A stretch of 64,000 nucleotides of DNA, taken from NCBI RefSeq assembly GCF_014356525.2, contig NC_052508.1:43875858-43939857 (forward strand). The letters are read 5' to 3'. The notes under the pieces were generated by a model. That model was given only the letters and a program-made list of their open reading frames with translations, was not told the DNA's origin and ran no database searches. A program made the position numbers and the translations under genes. This document shows positions 10,946 to 21,835 of this stretch, piece by piece (positions within the stretch are counted from its first letter, which is position 1; the number at the start of each line of letters is the position of its first letter). Source of the stretch: Nilaparvata lugens. Lineage: Eukaryota; Arthropoda; Insecta; Hemiptera; Delphacidae.

Positions 10946-11544
10946 CTTTCTTTTCATGCTTTCATATTTTCCATAGTTTGATACATTCATTTAGTCTCAA
11001 AATTAATTTCTTTAGAGTAATTTCAAGAGAATCAAGTTCAACTTTAAAAGTAAACTCTAAAGACAGATATAAAAAATACTCTTTTTCTCTCTCAAAATTA
11101 ATTAATTTCATGCTAGAAGTATTTATCAATTTCCTTATTTTCTCATTTCGCTTGTAAGGTTTGTAGCCATATTGCTCTTTTTTACTTCTTCGATCCTATC
11201 CGTCCATCCTATCCATATCCATCGATCCTATCCATATATATTATTCCGTCAAAAATGTATCTATTTCCCATCAGATCTTTGTTATTTTACATTTTAAGAA
11301 TGCTCTACTTTTAAGTTGATTCAACTATTCCACTTATTATCATTATAATTATTTATTTTATTATTTTTTTTTTACTTTTTCATTTAAAATATAGTTTTGT
11401 TTTATTTTAGTTTACTGAGTATTGCTTGTTAAATTACAATTTAGTATTGTATTGGAGGGTTAAGTGTAAGAGAGGGCCGACTGCGCCCTAACTTCGCCCT
11501 CCCAGGTATAAAATAAAGGCAGTCATTCTATTCTATTCTATTCT
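10944..11544 (+). other. LINE 3' UTR and (ATTCT)n tail
   Basis: Non-coding. It ends with GGTATAAAATAAAGGCAGTC followed by four ATTCT units. Immediately afterwards the Penelope reading frame resumes, so 11544 is taken as the LINE 3' end. Confidence 0.6.
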
Positions 11545-12090
11545 ATGCCTCTACCAAACACCTTTTCCAGCAACCAACCACCCTCATTTATAAGCAACCT
11601 CCCAACCTCAAGAAAATTCTCAGTAAAAACAAATCACTCACCTCTGATGAAATCCCAACTCCACCTGGTACCCTACCTTGCAAACGCCCCCGCTGTAAAA
11701 CCTGTCCTATCACTGATTCTTCCATCTCCTTTACCAGTCCTATCACCAACTACACCCACCAAATCCATCAATCCAGTAATTGCATCTCCAAAAATTGCAT
11801 CTACCTCCTTTCCTGCAACTTCTGTCCTGCCTTCTACATAGGTGAAACCACCACTGCCCTAAACCTCCGGATCAACAATCACAGGCCTTCCTTTAAAAAT
11901 AATACTTCCCTACCCATCCCTACCCATGGCTCTGAGCACAACAAGAACTTTGACCAATGCTTCAAAGTCAAAGTCCTTGCCACCCTCCCTCCCACAGCCC
12001 CCTCCATAGATGCCAAGACGAAAGAATTGACTTTTATTTGGGTGCTTGGAGCTGCTTCCAGTCCTGGTCTCAACAGACAGCAATAGTACC
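11545..12090 (+). pseudogene. Penelope-like element: linker and GIY-YIG endonuclease
   Basis: In the third plus frame the sequence stays open to a stop near 12083. It reads the PLE linker motif YKQPPNLKKIL, then the Cys cluster CKRPRCKTC, then the GIY-YIG core YLLSCNFCPAFYIGET and LRINNHR. This is the endonuclease end of a Penelope-like element. The nuclease nicks target DNA for the RT. The Cys pair upstream of GIY-YIG is the CCHH-type feature of canonical Penelopes. It continues the fragment at 6330-6635, from which it was separated by the LINE. The open frame suggests the endonuclease decayed little after the split. Confidence 0.8.
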
Positions 12091-12156
12091 ATAGCCACCA
12101 ACTGTTTAATAAAATTGAAATAAATTCCATCATATCATAATAAATTTCACAGCTAT

Positions 12157-12157
<1 letters not shown>

Positions 12158-12206
<49 letters not shown>
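12158..12206. repeat. (TA)n tract
   Basis: Pure TA array between the GIY-YIG gene end and the Penelope tail. Confidence 0.9.
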
Positions 12207-12210
<4 letters not shown>

Positions 12211-12635
12211 TGTTCAATAAAAATGAAAAAAATCTTCAATAAAGTTCAATTCTACAATTCCTTTCTCCAATTTTAGTCTAATTCTTTTTTGATTTCTAAT
12301 TTTAAATCTCCTCTATTCTATCAATTCATAAGCTACACCTTTCCTTATTCATAACTCACTGAAATCTTAAATATCCCGTTTGTAACCGCCCCCTAAATAC
12401 CCCATAATGTCCCCTGAATCTGTACTCTTTTTCTCTCCATCCGTCTGCACCACGTAATCTGTGGTCTCTGTTGCTACAATTGAGTCTCCGTGCGTACTCT
12501 GTGGTCGACCGTTGGATTCAAAACTGCAGTCTGCTCGGTTGAGGAAGGAGACTCAGGCTCTGAATATTTCCCCCCATTTCTAATGTAAGTTTTTTAGTGT
12601 TTTCAATCTATTTATATATTGTGTCTCCTGTTTTA

Positions 12636-12640
<5 letters not shown>
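12207..12640 (+). mobile_element. Penelope-like element tail unit between TA tracts
   Basis: This 430-bp non-coding unit lies directly after the GIY-YIG gene and recurs in reverse orientation at about 59450-59880. Shared blocks include TTCTACAATTCCTTTCTCCA, TAATGTCCCCTGAATCTGTA and GTCTCCTGTTTTAATTTATA. In both places it is flanked by (TA)n, so it behaves as the terminal non-coding block of this PLE family. Confidence 0.7.
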
Positions 12641-12704
<64 letters not shown>

Positions 12705-12777
12705 ATATAATATATATATATATATATTATATATATATATATATTATATATATATATATATAAATTAAAACAGGAGC
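12619..12777. repeat. Palindrome around a long (TA)n tract
   Basis: CTCCTGTTTTAATTTATATA enters the TA tract and its exact reverse complement TATATAAATTAAAACAGGAG leaves it at about 12757-12777. The tract itself (12637-12764) contains a few AT-rich interruptions. This looks like a head-to-head junction of two Penelope tails, the second cut off after about 20 bp. Confidence 0.7.
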
Positions 12778-12779
12778 AG

Positions 12780-13440
12780 ACTGCCTTTTAAGGTGTCTTT
12801 ACTGTCAAACTTTAAAGTGTCTTCTGTTATGTGCTACAAGTGATCTAGTGATTTCTCCTCTTCATTCATGTGTAAACTTCCTACTACCAACTGTCCATTT
12901 CCAAGCCCTTTCTCTTATAATGATGAGTACTCTATGAACTCCTTTAAAAATCCCAATTCACATAGTCCCAATAACTTTGTCATACTTAATATTATACAAC
13001 TTCACTTAACCTATAATCTAACTTGTCCATATCTCAATATAATCTCATACTTTATTGGATAACTAGAATATGTTATAACTTTTTGTTAATTTCTAATTCC
13101 TAACTTTAAATTAGCTACTCCCCTGTGTTGAAATAACTCAATACATAATATATTAGCAATAGCCTATAGCCCAATATTATTAACTGACCATGCTGTCTGT
13201 TATCCTATTTTTAATTCCAATTTTTATAACCTAACATTGATTACTTCCTTGTTTTTTGTAATAATTGATTATTTATGAATAATAATCTTTTTCCTGATAT
13301 TCTCCACTCATCAACTTCTATCCTAATAGTAAATTAGCTCTCTCTACCGATTCCTATCTTGCTTTATGATTGTTGATCACAATCTGACCCAACCATTGAT
13401 ATAGAGAATAAGATTAAGAAGAGCGAAGTCCGCTATGATG
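12780..13440. other. No feature seen
   Basis: AT-rich with several stops in all frames. No recognisable repeat or exon. Confidence 0.4.
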
Positions 13441-13469
13441 CCACTGCGCTAGTGTAGCTACCAGAAATT

Positions 13470-14440
13470 TCGGGCAAGAAGTCGGGTATTTGTATTCGCT
13501 GTGTAGAAAAAGAGCCTTTTTCAAATGATAATATTTTTTTATTGAAGCAATGAAAAATATTCAAAGTATGGTAGTTTCATGCAGTGCTTATGGATGTACG
13601 AATCTGCATGCACCAGATAAAAATATTTCTTTTCATACATAAGTATTTTTATATTTTCATCGGTCATGTTTCATGCAGGCTAAGCCTAGTGCCAAATGAT
13701 CGTTTCAAGGAATATTGTGCTTAGGTTGATTCATTATCATTTGCCAAGTAATAAAATATAAGTTTCGGTAATATTATAATAAATATTTTATTTCCATAGA
13801 TCCAATATAGGTATCCATATTCAATTCCATTAATTTGTCTTCTATTGTAATATTTTGTGAACTATGAAAATATTGTATGCTAAATTTGTATTATAAAAAA
13901 TATTATTTGCTAAAATTGTCTATAAATTCTTCATCATTGCTATTGTTTTATTTTTCCCATTCTTATAATATGTAGTTATTTATTATCTTATATTAAATAT
14001 AGGAGTATAGAGTATAGTTAGTACCTATAGGTACTTAAGTTGCAAAACGAATGGAAACAGTTTCACGAAATATTGTGATAACAGTTGATTTATTATTATT
14101 TGCCATCTAATAAAATATACGGTAATATTAGCATTCTATAATAAATGTTTTATTTTCCATATCCTAAATACATGGTAATAGGAAAATATTGTAAAAATGA
14201 GATTCATTTGCTAATAGAATGGATCAAAATCTGTAGTGAGGTAGGTTCACTAAATTAGATGTTTGGTCGAGTTAAAAATAATGTTCAATGAACAAATCAT
14301 TGTATCATATGGTAATGGAAATGACGAAAAGTTGAAAAAAAATTATATTGAAATCCATCAAGTATGTCGAAAGATATAACGCAATGAAAGTCGATGTTTT
14401 CCCATATAAGTCTGTCTGGGCGCCTGACTTCTTGCCCGAT
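13470..14440. mobile_element. Inverted-repeat-bounded segment carrying a THAP exon
   Basis: TCGGGCAAGAAGTC at 13470-13483 is matched by its reverse complement GACTTCTTGCCCGA at 14426-14439. No matching target duplication was found. The interior is AT-rich and contains a THAP-like start at 13568. It may be a deletion derivative of a THAP-encoding DNA transposon. Confidence 0.45.
13568..13644 (+). pseudogene. THAP zinc-finger N-terminal fragment
   Basis: ATG at 13568 opens MVVSCSAYGCTN...ISFH and then stops. The C-x4-C pair followed by 'ISFH' is the standard beginning of a THAP domain, a C2CH zinc finger of P-element transposases and related host proteins. The rest of the domain (W, second Cys, His, AVPTIF box) is absent. 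Either it is the first exon (a splice donor may exist near TACATAAGTA) or a truncation. Confidence 0.5.
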
Positions 14441-15000
14441 ATTCAATGGCGACGAGAAATGAAGGAGGCATCATGCTTCCAAACGCTTGAAGGTATAGCT
14501 TAGTCATCTAACTATATATATCAATGGACCCAACTAACCCAACTGACTCAACTAACCCAACTGACCCAATCTTTCCAACTGACCCAATCTACTTCCTTCC
14601 TTTACATAGTACTCAATATCCCTTCTCTCATTTCCCTCAACGTTAAACACCATGCTACAATTTCATCCTAACTTTGCTTGCAATTACTGGTTCCAACAAA
14701 TTCATTTTCATTATGAAAAACATTACTTGATCTTGAAATGTACAATAGAATCTTCTATTTCATTTGCTGTAAACGTTTCATGAAAAAATATGTTCGTGAA
14801 GTAAGATTCGATTGTTGAAAAAAATCCGCAATCGCATGTGGGATGTGGGAGGGATTATTTTCCTTCTGTGGTACCACAACCGGCCTAACTGTAAAGATGT
14901 AAAAGAGTTTTGGAGATCAGTTTCATACTTCTATAAAAAACCGAGAGTATTTAATTATATAGATTCCTAAACTTAGTCGAATTTTCTATTTTTTCTTGGT
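14441..15000. other. No feature seen
   Basis: Short tandem CCAACTGACCCAA-type words at 14525-14590; otherwise nothing recognisable. Confidence 0.4.
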
Positions 15001-16107
15001 TCATTTCTATTTTTGATTTATATGAATGACTTTCAATGCAATGTATTCCATTAGGCCTGCCTATACTATACGCAGATGACACAACGTTAATGTGCATTCA
15101 TAAAAATATGACAAATGTGAGAACAATGCTATTAGAATGCATTCAAGCGTCTAAAACCTGGCTGGAAGCAAATAAACTTGTTATCAATGAGGATAAGACA
15201 GAACACATCTACTTTTCTTTAAATAACGGATGTGAAAAACAAGCTGTAAAATTTCTTGGTCTGTACCTAGACAGTAAATTGACATGGAAGGAACAAGTGA
15301 ATGTTTTGTAAAAAAATGATCTAGGTTAGTATATCTTATTAGAAAGCCCAAATACTGTGTAAGCTCAGATGTGCTTTTGACAACCTATTTTGGCCTTTTT
15401 CATTCCCTAATAACATATGGAGTTATACTTTGGGGCAATTGTAGCACTGCCACAAAGATACTTATTCTTCAAAAAAGAGTGGTTAGAATAATCGATGGCC
15501 TGCAACAAAGAGAATCTTGCAGAGAAAGTTTTGTTGAATATCAAATAATGACAGTGCCAACTTTATACATTTTTCATAATGATTTGGTTCAAGTAAAAAG
15601 TAATATACACAAGTTTAACAGCATAGGGCACTCCCATAACACAAGAAGAAAGTTTGATCTTCCTATTCCTCAAATAAGATTGGCAAAGACACATAGAGCC
15701 ATTACTATCAGAGATACATGATATTCAATAAACTTCCACTATGTGTTCATAATCTGCCAGAGAAGAGTTTTAAATTACTTGTTAGAAGATGGCTGAAGAA
15801 TCAGCCTTTCTATAATCTTAGTGAATTTATGGCATCCAACCCAGATACAATTGAAAAATGACCAAATCTTGCTGATCTACCTGTTTTAAAGTTGGTAACA
15901 TTGTTTTTGACACGCTATTCTTTGAGTGAGCAATTAGAGATTATATTTTAGTAGAACATATTGTAAAATTTATATAATATATTATTATTATTATTTTAAT
16001 TGATTACTGTATCAATGTTGATTGTTTTTGACCTTGACGAAGCCGATTGCAACTTTTTTGTTTAATGGCAAATAAAGTATTCTTATTCTTATTCTTCTTA
16101 TTCTTAA
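15001..16107 (+). pseudogene. LINE RT C-terminal fragment with (ATTCTT)n tail
   Basis: 15036-15311 contains the RT catalytic box LYADDTTLM and VKFLGLYLDSKLTWK. 15371-15721 continues in another frame with YGVILWGNC, LQKRVVRIIDG and a TRRKFDLPIP-type tail. These are the palm and thumb and C-terminal parts of a Jockey/RTE-like LINE. Upstream RT (NDF...) is out of frame and decayed. It ends at an (ATTCTT)n tail near 16075-16107, so this is a typical 5'-truncated LINE copy of about 1.1 kb. Confidence 0.75.
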
Positions 16108-16214
16108 ATTTCTTGTTAAGTACAGTGACGTTAATCTCCCAATGCCTTCTTTTTAGGACGCAACACATTCACTGTTGGTTATAGAAATCACAATGAATGA
16201 TCTGGATCGTGTCC

Positions 16215-16625
16215 TTAAGCACTGGCCACACCAACGTCTGCTAGAGTTAGCAAGCTCGCTTCCGTGGTGGTAGTTCAGGCCACACCAAAAAACGTCCGCT
16301 AGCGGTAGTTTGGTTTTGTTTTGATGAGTGTGGTTCTCTAGTAGTCGGTTCTCGGTATCCTGCGCATGCGCTACCGAACGTGAACTTTTAAAACTCGCTT
16401 TCCATGTTATTCAATTGTGCAGGACAGACCGAGCTCGCTACCTCGGCGGTAGTACCACCAGCAGACGTTTCAAAAGTTCGCCTGGCACGGCCAAGTGAAA
16501 CTACCGCCGAGGTACTCCCTCTGCGGGAGCGAGCTCGGTGTGGCCTGCTCAATTTAATAACATGGAAAGCGAGTTTTTTAACTTCGCTACCGCCGCGGGA
16601 GCGACTTTGGTGTGGCCTGCGCTTT
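16215..16625. mobile_element. MITE with 'gccacaccaa' TIRs
   Basis: The left end GCACTGGCCACACCAA is matched by the reverse complement of the right end (GCGCAGGCCACACCAA). Flanks are TTAA on the left and TTTA on the right, close to a TTAA target site. A second inverted repeat lies inside (about 16393-16424 against 16542-16573, core AACTCGCTTTCCATGTTA), and the subterminal motif 'ggccacaccaa...gcta' is duplicated. No transposase. Confidence 0.7.
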
Positions 16626-16903
16626 AGGATCCTTAGCTCAGAGAAAGCTCCTGGATCCGATGGATTGAGCTATGAATTTTTCAAATCGCTCCCTCCACAA
16701 TGGAAAAATTATATTTAAATTTTGTTCAATAAAATTTTCAAAATAGGAAAAAAAACCAAGAGAATGTTTTATTATCGTAGTATTTTTTCTCTGTAAAAAA
16801 GTTAATTGTAAGAATCTTCAAAATAACTGAATGGTTGCTCTCTTGAATACAATAGTAAACATTTTCACCAACATTTTAGAATTCAGACTTACAGCTTGGG
16901 CAG

Positions 16904-19071
16904 TGTCAGATCTCACGACCCATTATTATTGTCGACCCAGTTTGACGCCTAGTTCGCTAACTCGCGTTGTCGTTGTTTTTTGTCGTCCCACTTTGTCATT
17001 GTCCTCAGCTTCGACTTTCTATTCTGGATTTATCTGATATATTTTTTATCCCTAGACGTGTGAGTCAATTATCCATCAGTTTTGGCATTTTTTATGACGT
17101 ATTTTCAGCCTTAATTAAGTTTTGATGTCAATTTTTTTATTTACTTTTGTAAACGTGTCGAGTCGTTCCACATCGCATTTTTTCGGCCATAGCATTTCCG
17201 TCACACACTAACCACTTTTTCTACGTCGCTTGCCTCTTCCGCTTCTCTCTTGTGTGTGCTTTTGCTCCAAGTCTTTTTTCTCAAAATGAAGTTCAACAAC
17301 CTACTAGATTCTTTCTCCAAACAAGTATTTTTCATCACCTGAAACATTCTTCAAGTTTATTTCAACGGAACCAGCCTTCAGTTTTTACTCTTACACTTCA
17401 ATTCATGGTAATTCAGTATGTTCAACCTTGTCCTTCAATTTTGCAAGCCGCCTCGTGTCACAGTTCAGTTAAATTCTTTAAATCAAGTTTTCTAAATTAT
17501 CAGTAATGATTTGTGCAACGCTCAATGTATTTCTATAAATTCTACGTGATGCTTTAACAGTGTAATTCATTGCAATTCTTCGATTTGACTCTACTCACGG
17601 TAAGCAGGACTCGTATATTAAACTACTCAAATCTACTTATCTATTACTCTCGATACGATGTTCTGTGGATCCACCCTCTACAATCACTTGCACTTGCTGA
17701 GACTTACCTATCTACAAACTCAAATCTACTCAATTACTCTGCTCAGCTCGTTATCTACTACTCTACTCTATTCTACCAGTCAAATCGAACTATTCATTTA
17801 ATTCTCTGAAATGCTATCAAGAATCTCCGCTTCAATCCAACTAAATCAATTCTCAATTTATCAACATCAAGACAACTTCTAGACTTCGGTCCCAGTCCGG
17901 TCTCATCCTGTGAACTTCTAGACTACGTTCCCAGTCCGGTCCCATCTTGTGAGCCTCAAGAACGCCAATCCCTTGGACGACACTGAGCTTCCAATTAGCG
18001 GTCCCTAGAGCCTGTCCACACAAGGTGCTCCTTACTACATGGCGATCACGGCTAACCTTGAGTCGACCTTGACTTCATTCTTTGGATGAGTATCGCCCTT
18101 TGGGCTGTTTTTTACTTAGCAACTCTTTATTATTTTTTACTCTTCTCTATCTTCCAAAGGCCAGTTTGAATTCACTTTTCACATTATCTAGGCTATTTAA
18201 ATACTACCAATTGAAATCATTTTTGTTCATGCCAATTTGATTATTCATATTTAAAGTCAGCATATCTATTTACTCTCAAGTATTTTTTATCTTCTATCTC
18301 CTTATTTTATTTTAATGTACCACATTAATGTTAGATTATATCAATTGCACACCTTCTAATCTGAATAAATTGTTTCTATTAATAGTTTTCATTTGATTCA
18401 GCAAATATTATTTTTGGAAATTACTCTCTTTCTCCTAGCATTTCTAATGGTCTATTATGTATTCATTGACCAGATATGATATCGAACACTACATTTAAGT
18501 AACTACGTCCTCTTATGCTAATTTAATTATTCCTGTTTGTAATTACTACTATAGCGCACATTATTATTTTCTCATTATAAGCACCTTCAAGTCTATTGAA
18601 CTAATGTCAATCAATCTGATAATCCTTTATGATTAGTAGACAATATCAAATCATTAATTATTACTGTTTGTTCACACTGTACCCAAATATTAATTTTATC
18701 TTCAGCATCTTTGCATTGCTTATATCTATATTGAGTCCAAATATAAATCTTATATTCAGCATCACAACAGCTCTTATTATTAAGGCTTTTTGTATAGTGC
18801 CTTATCAAAATAAATCCTCCACTGGTTTCTGTTATATTATATTTTTATTGACGTCTTCCCTATCCTAAGTATTTGTCTATGAATCCTCTCTCATGGTATG
18901 ACTCCAAGCAGTTCATACATTAACTATCTTAGTTTTATATGTTTGGAATTGGGTGTTACAATGTTGATAGTCAGTATCTTATTGTCAAAACTATTTATTT
19001 TTTATTCAAACATTCTTACAGTCCACTTGCCACATTGGAGTTACGTCCAATGTTCTTGCCCAGTTCTTTCA
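16904..19071. mobile_element. 2168-bp solo LTR-like insertion, TG...CA, 5-bp TSD
   Basis: It starts TGTCAGATCTCACGACCC and ends TTCTTTCA. GGCAG occurs immediately before (16899-16903) and immediately after (19072-19076). Excising the insert plus one GGCAG joins TTGGGCAG to AATATAGT and restores the host RT frame (TAWA-EYSGVLPEG). No long ORF and no second LTR copy were seen. A TG...CA unit with a 5-bp duplication is what a solo LTR of a BEL/Pao-type or similar retroelement would leave. Family assignment is inference. Confidence 0.75.
17873..17951. repeat. 39-bp tandem duplication inside the LTR-like insert
   Basis: Two copies starting AACTTCTAGACT and sharing CCCAGTCCGGT lie head to tail. 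Confidence 0.65.
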
Positions 19072-20030
19072 GGCAGAATATAGTGGGGTGCTGCCAGAAG
19101 GCCAATGTGAATTTAGGAACGAAAGCGGATGTGTGGATAATGTTTTCGTTTTGCATTCAATAGTGTCCCACCACGTTGAAATGCATCATAAAATGTTTTT
19201 GCATTGTTTGTCGATTTTGATGCAGCCTTCGACAATGTTCCTCACTCAAAATTATGGCACAAGCTTGGAAGTATTGGAGTAAGCGGTAAAATAATAAGAA
19301 TACTTCAAGAGTTGTACGGTCATGCCGTTTTGAAAATAAATAACAGTTACATTCCAGTGGAGAGGGGCGTCTTAGAGGGAGATTCAGTCAGTCATTTGCT
19401 TTTCTCATTATACATATGCGACATGAGAAGATATTTCAGGAGTCAAGGCTTAGAAGGATTTGCCCTTCTATTATTGCCAGGAAAAGATATAAATTGTCAA
19501 AACCTATAAATATTTAGGCGTTGAAATCTGTAGCTCAGATCGTTACAACTCATTTTGCTCCTCATTGTGCATTAAGGCGAAAAGTATTAGTTCAGCTATC
19601 AGATATGCTTTAGCTCAGGCCAAGTCTGATACCTGGGAGAGTAAAATGAAACTGTATAACACTATTTTGTTGCCGAGGGTATTGTAGAAGTGTGAGGGTT
19701 ATCATGCATGGAGTCAGTGGAAAAAATCCGTATCAATTTTTCAAGAGTTTGCTATTCCTTTATAGGTGTACTCCTGACTGGGCAATTCACATTGAGACAG
19801 GTAACCTTAAACTGTTTAATATAGTCTTTCGAAAAGCTCTGAATTGGTTAATACGACTATTAGAAATGCCCGTCAATAGATACCCAAGAAAATGCTATGA
19901 AATTTTGAGACCAGAATTAGCTCATGGTAGGGTCAGAGACACAAAACTCAAATACAACTGGTTATATCAAGTAAGAAGTCAATCCATTATGCCTCAGCGA
20001 GCAACCTGTGGACCGATCAGGGGATAGAAC

Positions 20031-20640
20031 TGAATACTTTTAAAAAGTTTTATAGTCTACTTATTCAGTGGATAAGCATAGCGAGAACCTATCCAATTTA
20101 GATGTTAGCAGGGCTCTTGATTCTCATTACCCAGGTACACATTATTAAACCCAAATTTTCTAATAGGTGAACAACTGAATTTCTAGTTGGCTTTTTCAAA
20201 AATCCGCTGTGTTTCCCGACTGAGACTAGCCAGTGACACATGCTTTTACTTGTTTCTTGAGAGAAGGGGTACTTGGATAAACTGCAGGGAGCTCTGTCCA
20301 ATCTGAAATCTGGAACCGACAAAACGGTACAACATTTCTTACTGATATTCCCCATGTGTAATGACGCAAGAAATCGTTACCTACATTGGCAAACTTAAAA
20401 GAAATATTGTAATGGATTCAGATAAAGTGATGGTACTTTAGACAAATTTAACAGTAGTAAAAATAAATAATATATATATAATTTTTATGTAGAAGCTGTT
20501 AGAACTACCTGGGTCATTAATTTCAAGTACCACAGGCTAAATTTCAACCGACACTGGGACTCAATTTCGAAATAATAATAATAATAATTATGTGAATATA
20601 TTGAATACACTGAACAAACTAACAACAATACTCGAAAAAC
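20031..20640. other. No clear feature
   Basis: Probable decayed LINE 3' sequence and AT-rich spacer with short (TA)n and (ATA)n runs. No supported gene. Confidence 0.35.
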
Positions 20641-20900
20641 CTTATTGATCGAGCGAAGTGAGGTCTAAGATTCAAGTCGACGGTTTGGCATTTCTCTTAA
20701 TGTTTAAATGTTTGAATGTTTATATGTTGCGCATTTACGGAGAACGCGGTAATAGATTTTCATGAAATTTGACAGGTATGTTCCTTTTTAAATTGCGCTT
20801 CGACGTATATACAAGGTTTTTGGAAATTTTGCATTCCAAGGATAATATAAAAGGAAAAAGGAGCCTCCTTCATACGCCAATATTAGAGTAAAAATCAGAC
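20641..20900. repeat. Dispersed repeat, inverted relative to 808-1088
   Basis: TTATTGATCGAGCGAAGTGA through TTGGCATTTCTCTTAATGTT is the reverse complement of 1022-1088. It continues with a GAGAACGCGGTAATAGATTT-type block absent from the first copy. Confidence 0.6.
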
Positions 20901-21538
20901 TATAGAATTATTTATTCATCATAAATCAGCTGTAGAGTAGATTAAAAAACGCATGCCATGACACATGCAATTCAATATCTTAATGCAACTTGGTAAAAAA
21001 TCAGCAGCTGTGTAGACTATGAATTGCATGCCTCATTCAGGACCTCCTAAATACCGGATCTGCGCCTGTGTGAAAATTTAGGTAAAATGGCGCCGATATT
21101 TGGTGGGGTCTCAACTCAGCTGACACTGATAATTATGTTGGCATCAGTTTTTAGTATTTAGTTGTAGTTAAGTGAAGTTTGTTTACAAATGTCACGGGCT
21201 TTATAATATTTACGAGTTTTATAATTGATCAATTATCATTTTATAATTATTATTTAATATGCAATAGAGATTCAAATTAGATTTTTTTAGTAATCAAAGT
21301 GTTTAGTAAATGTTTGATAAATTCAAATTGTGAATAGTAAAGTTTTAAGAATTCAAAATGTATAGTGAGTGTCAAGTGTTCAAAGTGTATTCAGTGTTCA
21401 AAGTGTTTTAATCAATAATAATTTTATAATATTCAACCGTAGCCTAGATTAATTTTTGTTTATCATCTCCGTAACTCAACATTTAGCTTTATAACAACAT
21501 GCTACAATGAGTAGGCCTATGAACAGTTTTAATTGAAC

Positions 21539-21835
21539 ATGCCTAGAAATTGTTGTGTCCCTGGGTGTAAATCGAACTATATTATAGAAAAACCCCCTTA
21601 GTGACAATATTTGCTTTTCCCAAAGATAAAGAGCTGAGAAAAAATGGACAAGGTGTAGAAAGATTCTAAAGTCACCAACAATTCGGCTGTGTGTATCAAT
21701 CTTTTTAGAGCATCAGACATTATTAAAGAAGACAAGTTTTTGTGTGAAGATTGTTCTTATGTGACTGTTCCAAGAGAAAAAATAAAACTATGTAATGGTG
21801 CCTTCCCTACAATTTTTTCCAAATCAAGACTGTCT
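21539..21835 (+). pseudogene. Broken THAP-domain gene (P-element transposase N-terminus)
   Basis: ATG at 21539 starts MPRNCCVPGCKSNY, the Cys pair of a THAP C2CH finger. After an in-frame TAG the next frame reads VTIFAFPKDKELRK; a further shift gives the W-T-R-C segment. A later frame carries the acidic loop and the THAP-terminal box (G-A-F-P-T-I-F near 21800). So all parts of a roughly 90-residue THAP domain are present, but it has at least one stop and two frameshifts. The family role is sequence-specific DNA binding at transposon subterminal sites. The catalytic half is missing, replaced by LINE sequence. Confidence 0.65.

Larger units (their letters stand above)
6640..11544 (+). mobile_element. 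CR1/Jockey-like LINE inserted in the Penelope-like element
   Basis: One autonomous-type non-LTR retrotransposon. It has a 5' region without a clear ORF1, an EEP endonuclease plus RT frame (6995-9283), a 793-bp tandem duplication of RT sequence (9507-10299), the C-terminal remnant (to about 10690), a 3' UTR with a long (GT)n tract, and an (ATTCT)n tail ending at 11544. Penelope coding flanks both sides. The exact 5' end and target duplication were not resolved; the direct words GTAATAGTGGACTC at about 6616 and 6650 may mark the boundary. Confidence 0.75.
16626..20030 (+). pseudogene. LINE reverse transcriptase, split by an LTR-like insertion
   Basis: The RT begins with SSEKAPGSDGLSYEFFK (16640-16720), frameshifts, and continues ALLNTIVNIFTNILEFRLTAWA (16831-16903). 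After the insertion at 16904-19071 it resumes with EYSGVLPEGQCEFR, then VDFDAAFDNVPHSKLW, VERGVLEGDSVS and a C-terminal part (19692-20027) with YPRKCYEILRPE. The YxDD box is not visible. Several frameshifts and stops mark it as dead. Clade is uncertain (R1/I/Jockey-like). Confidence 0.7.

Noticed and set aside
10737..10990. Frames with poly-Cys/Val or poly-Thr/His
   Set aside because: Translations of the (GT)n microsatellite.
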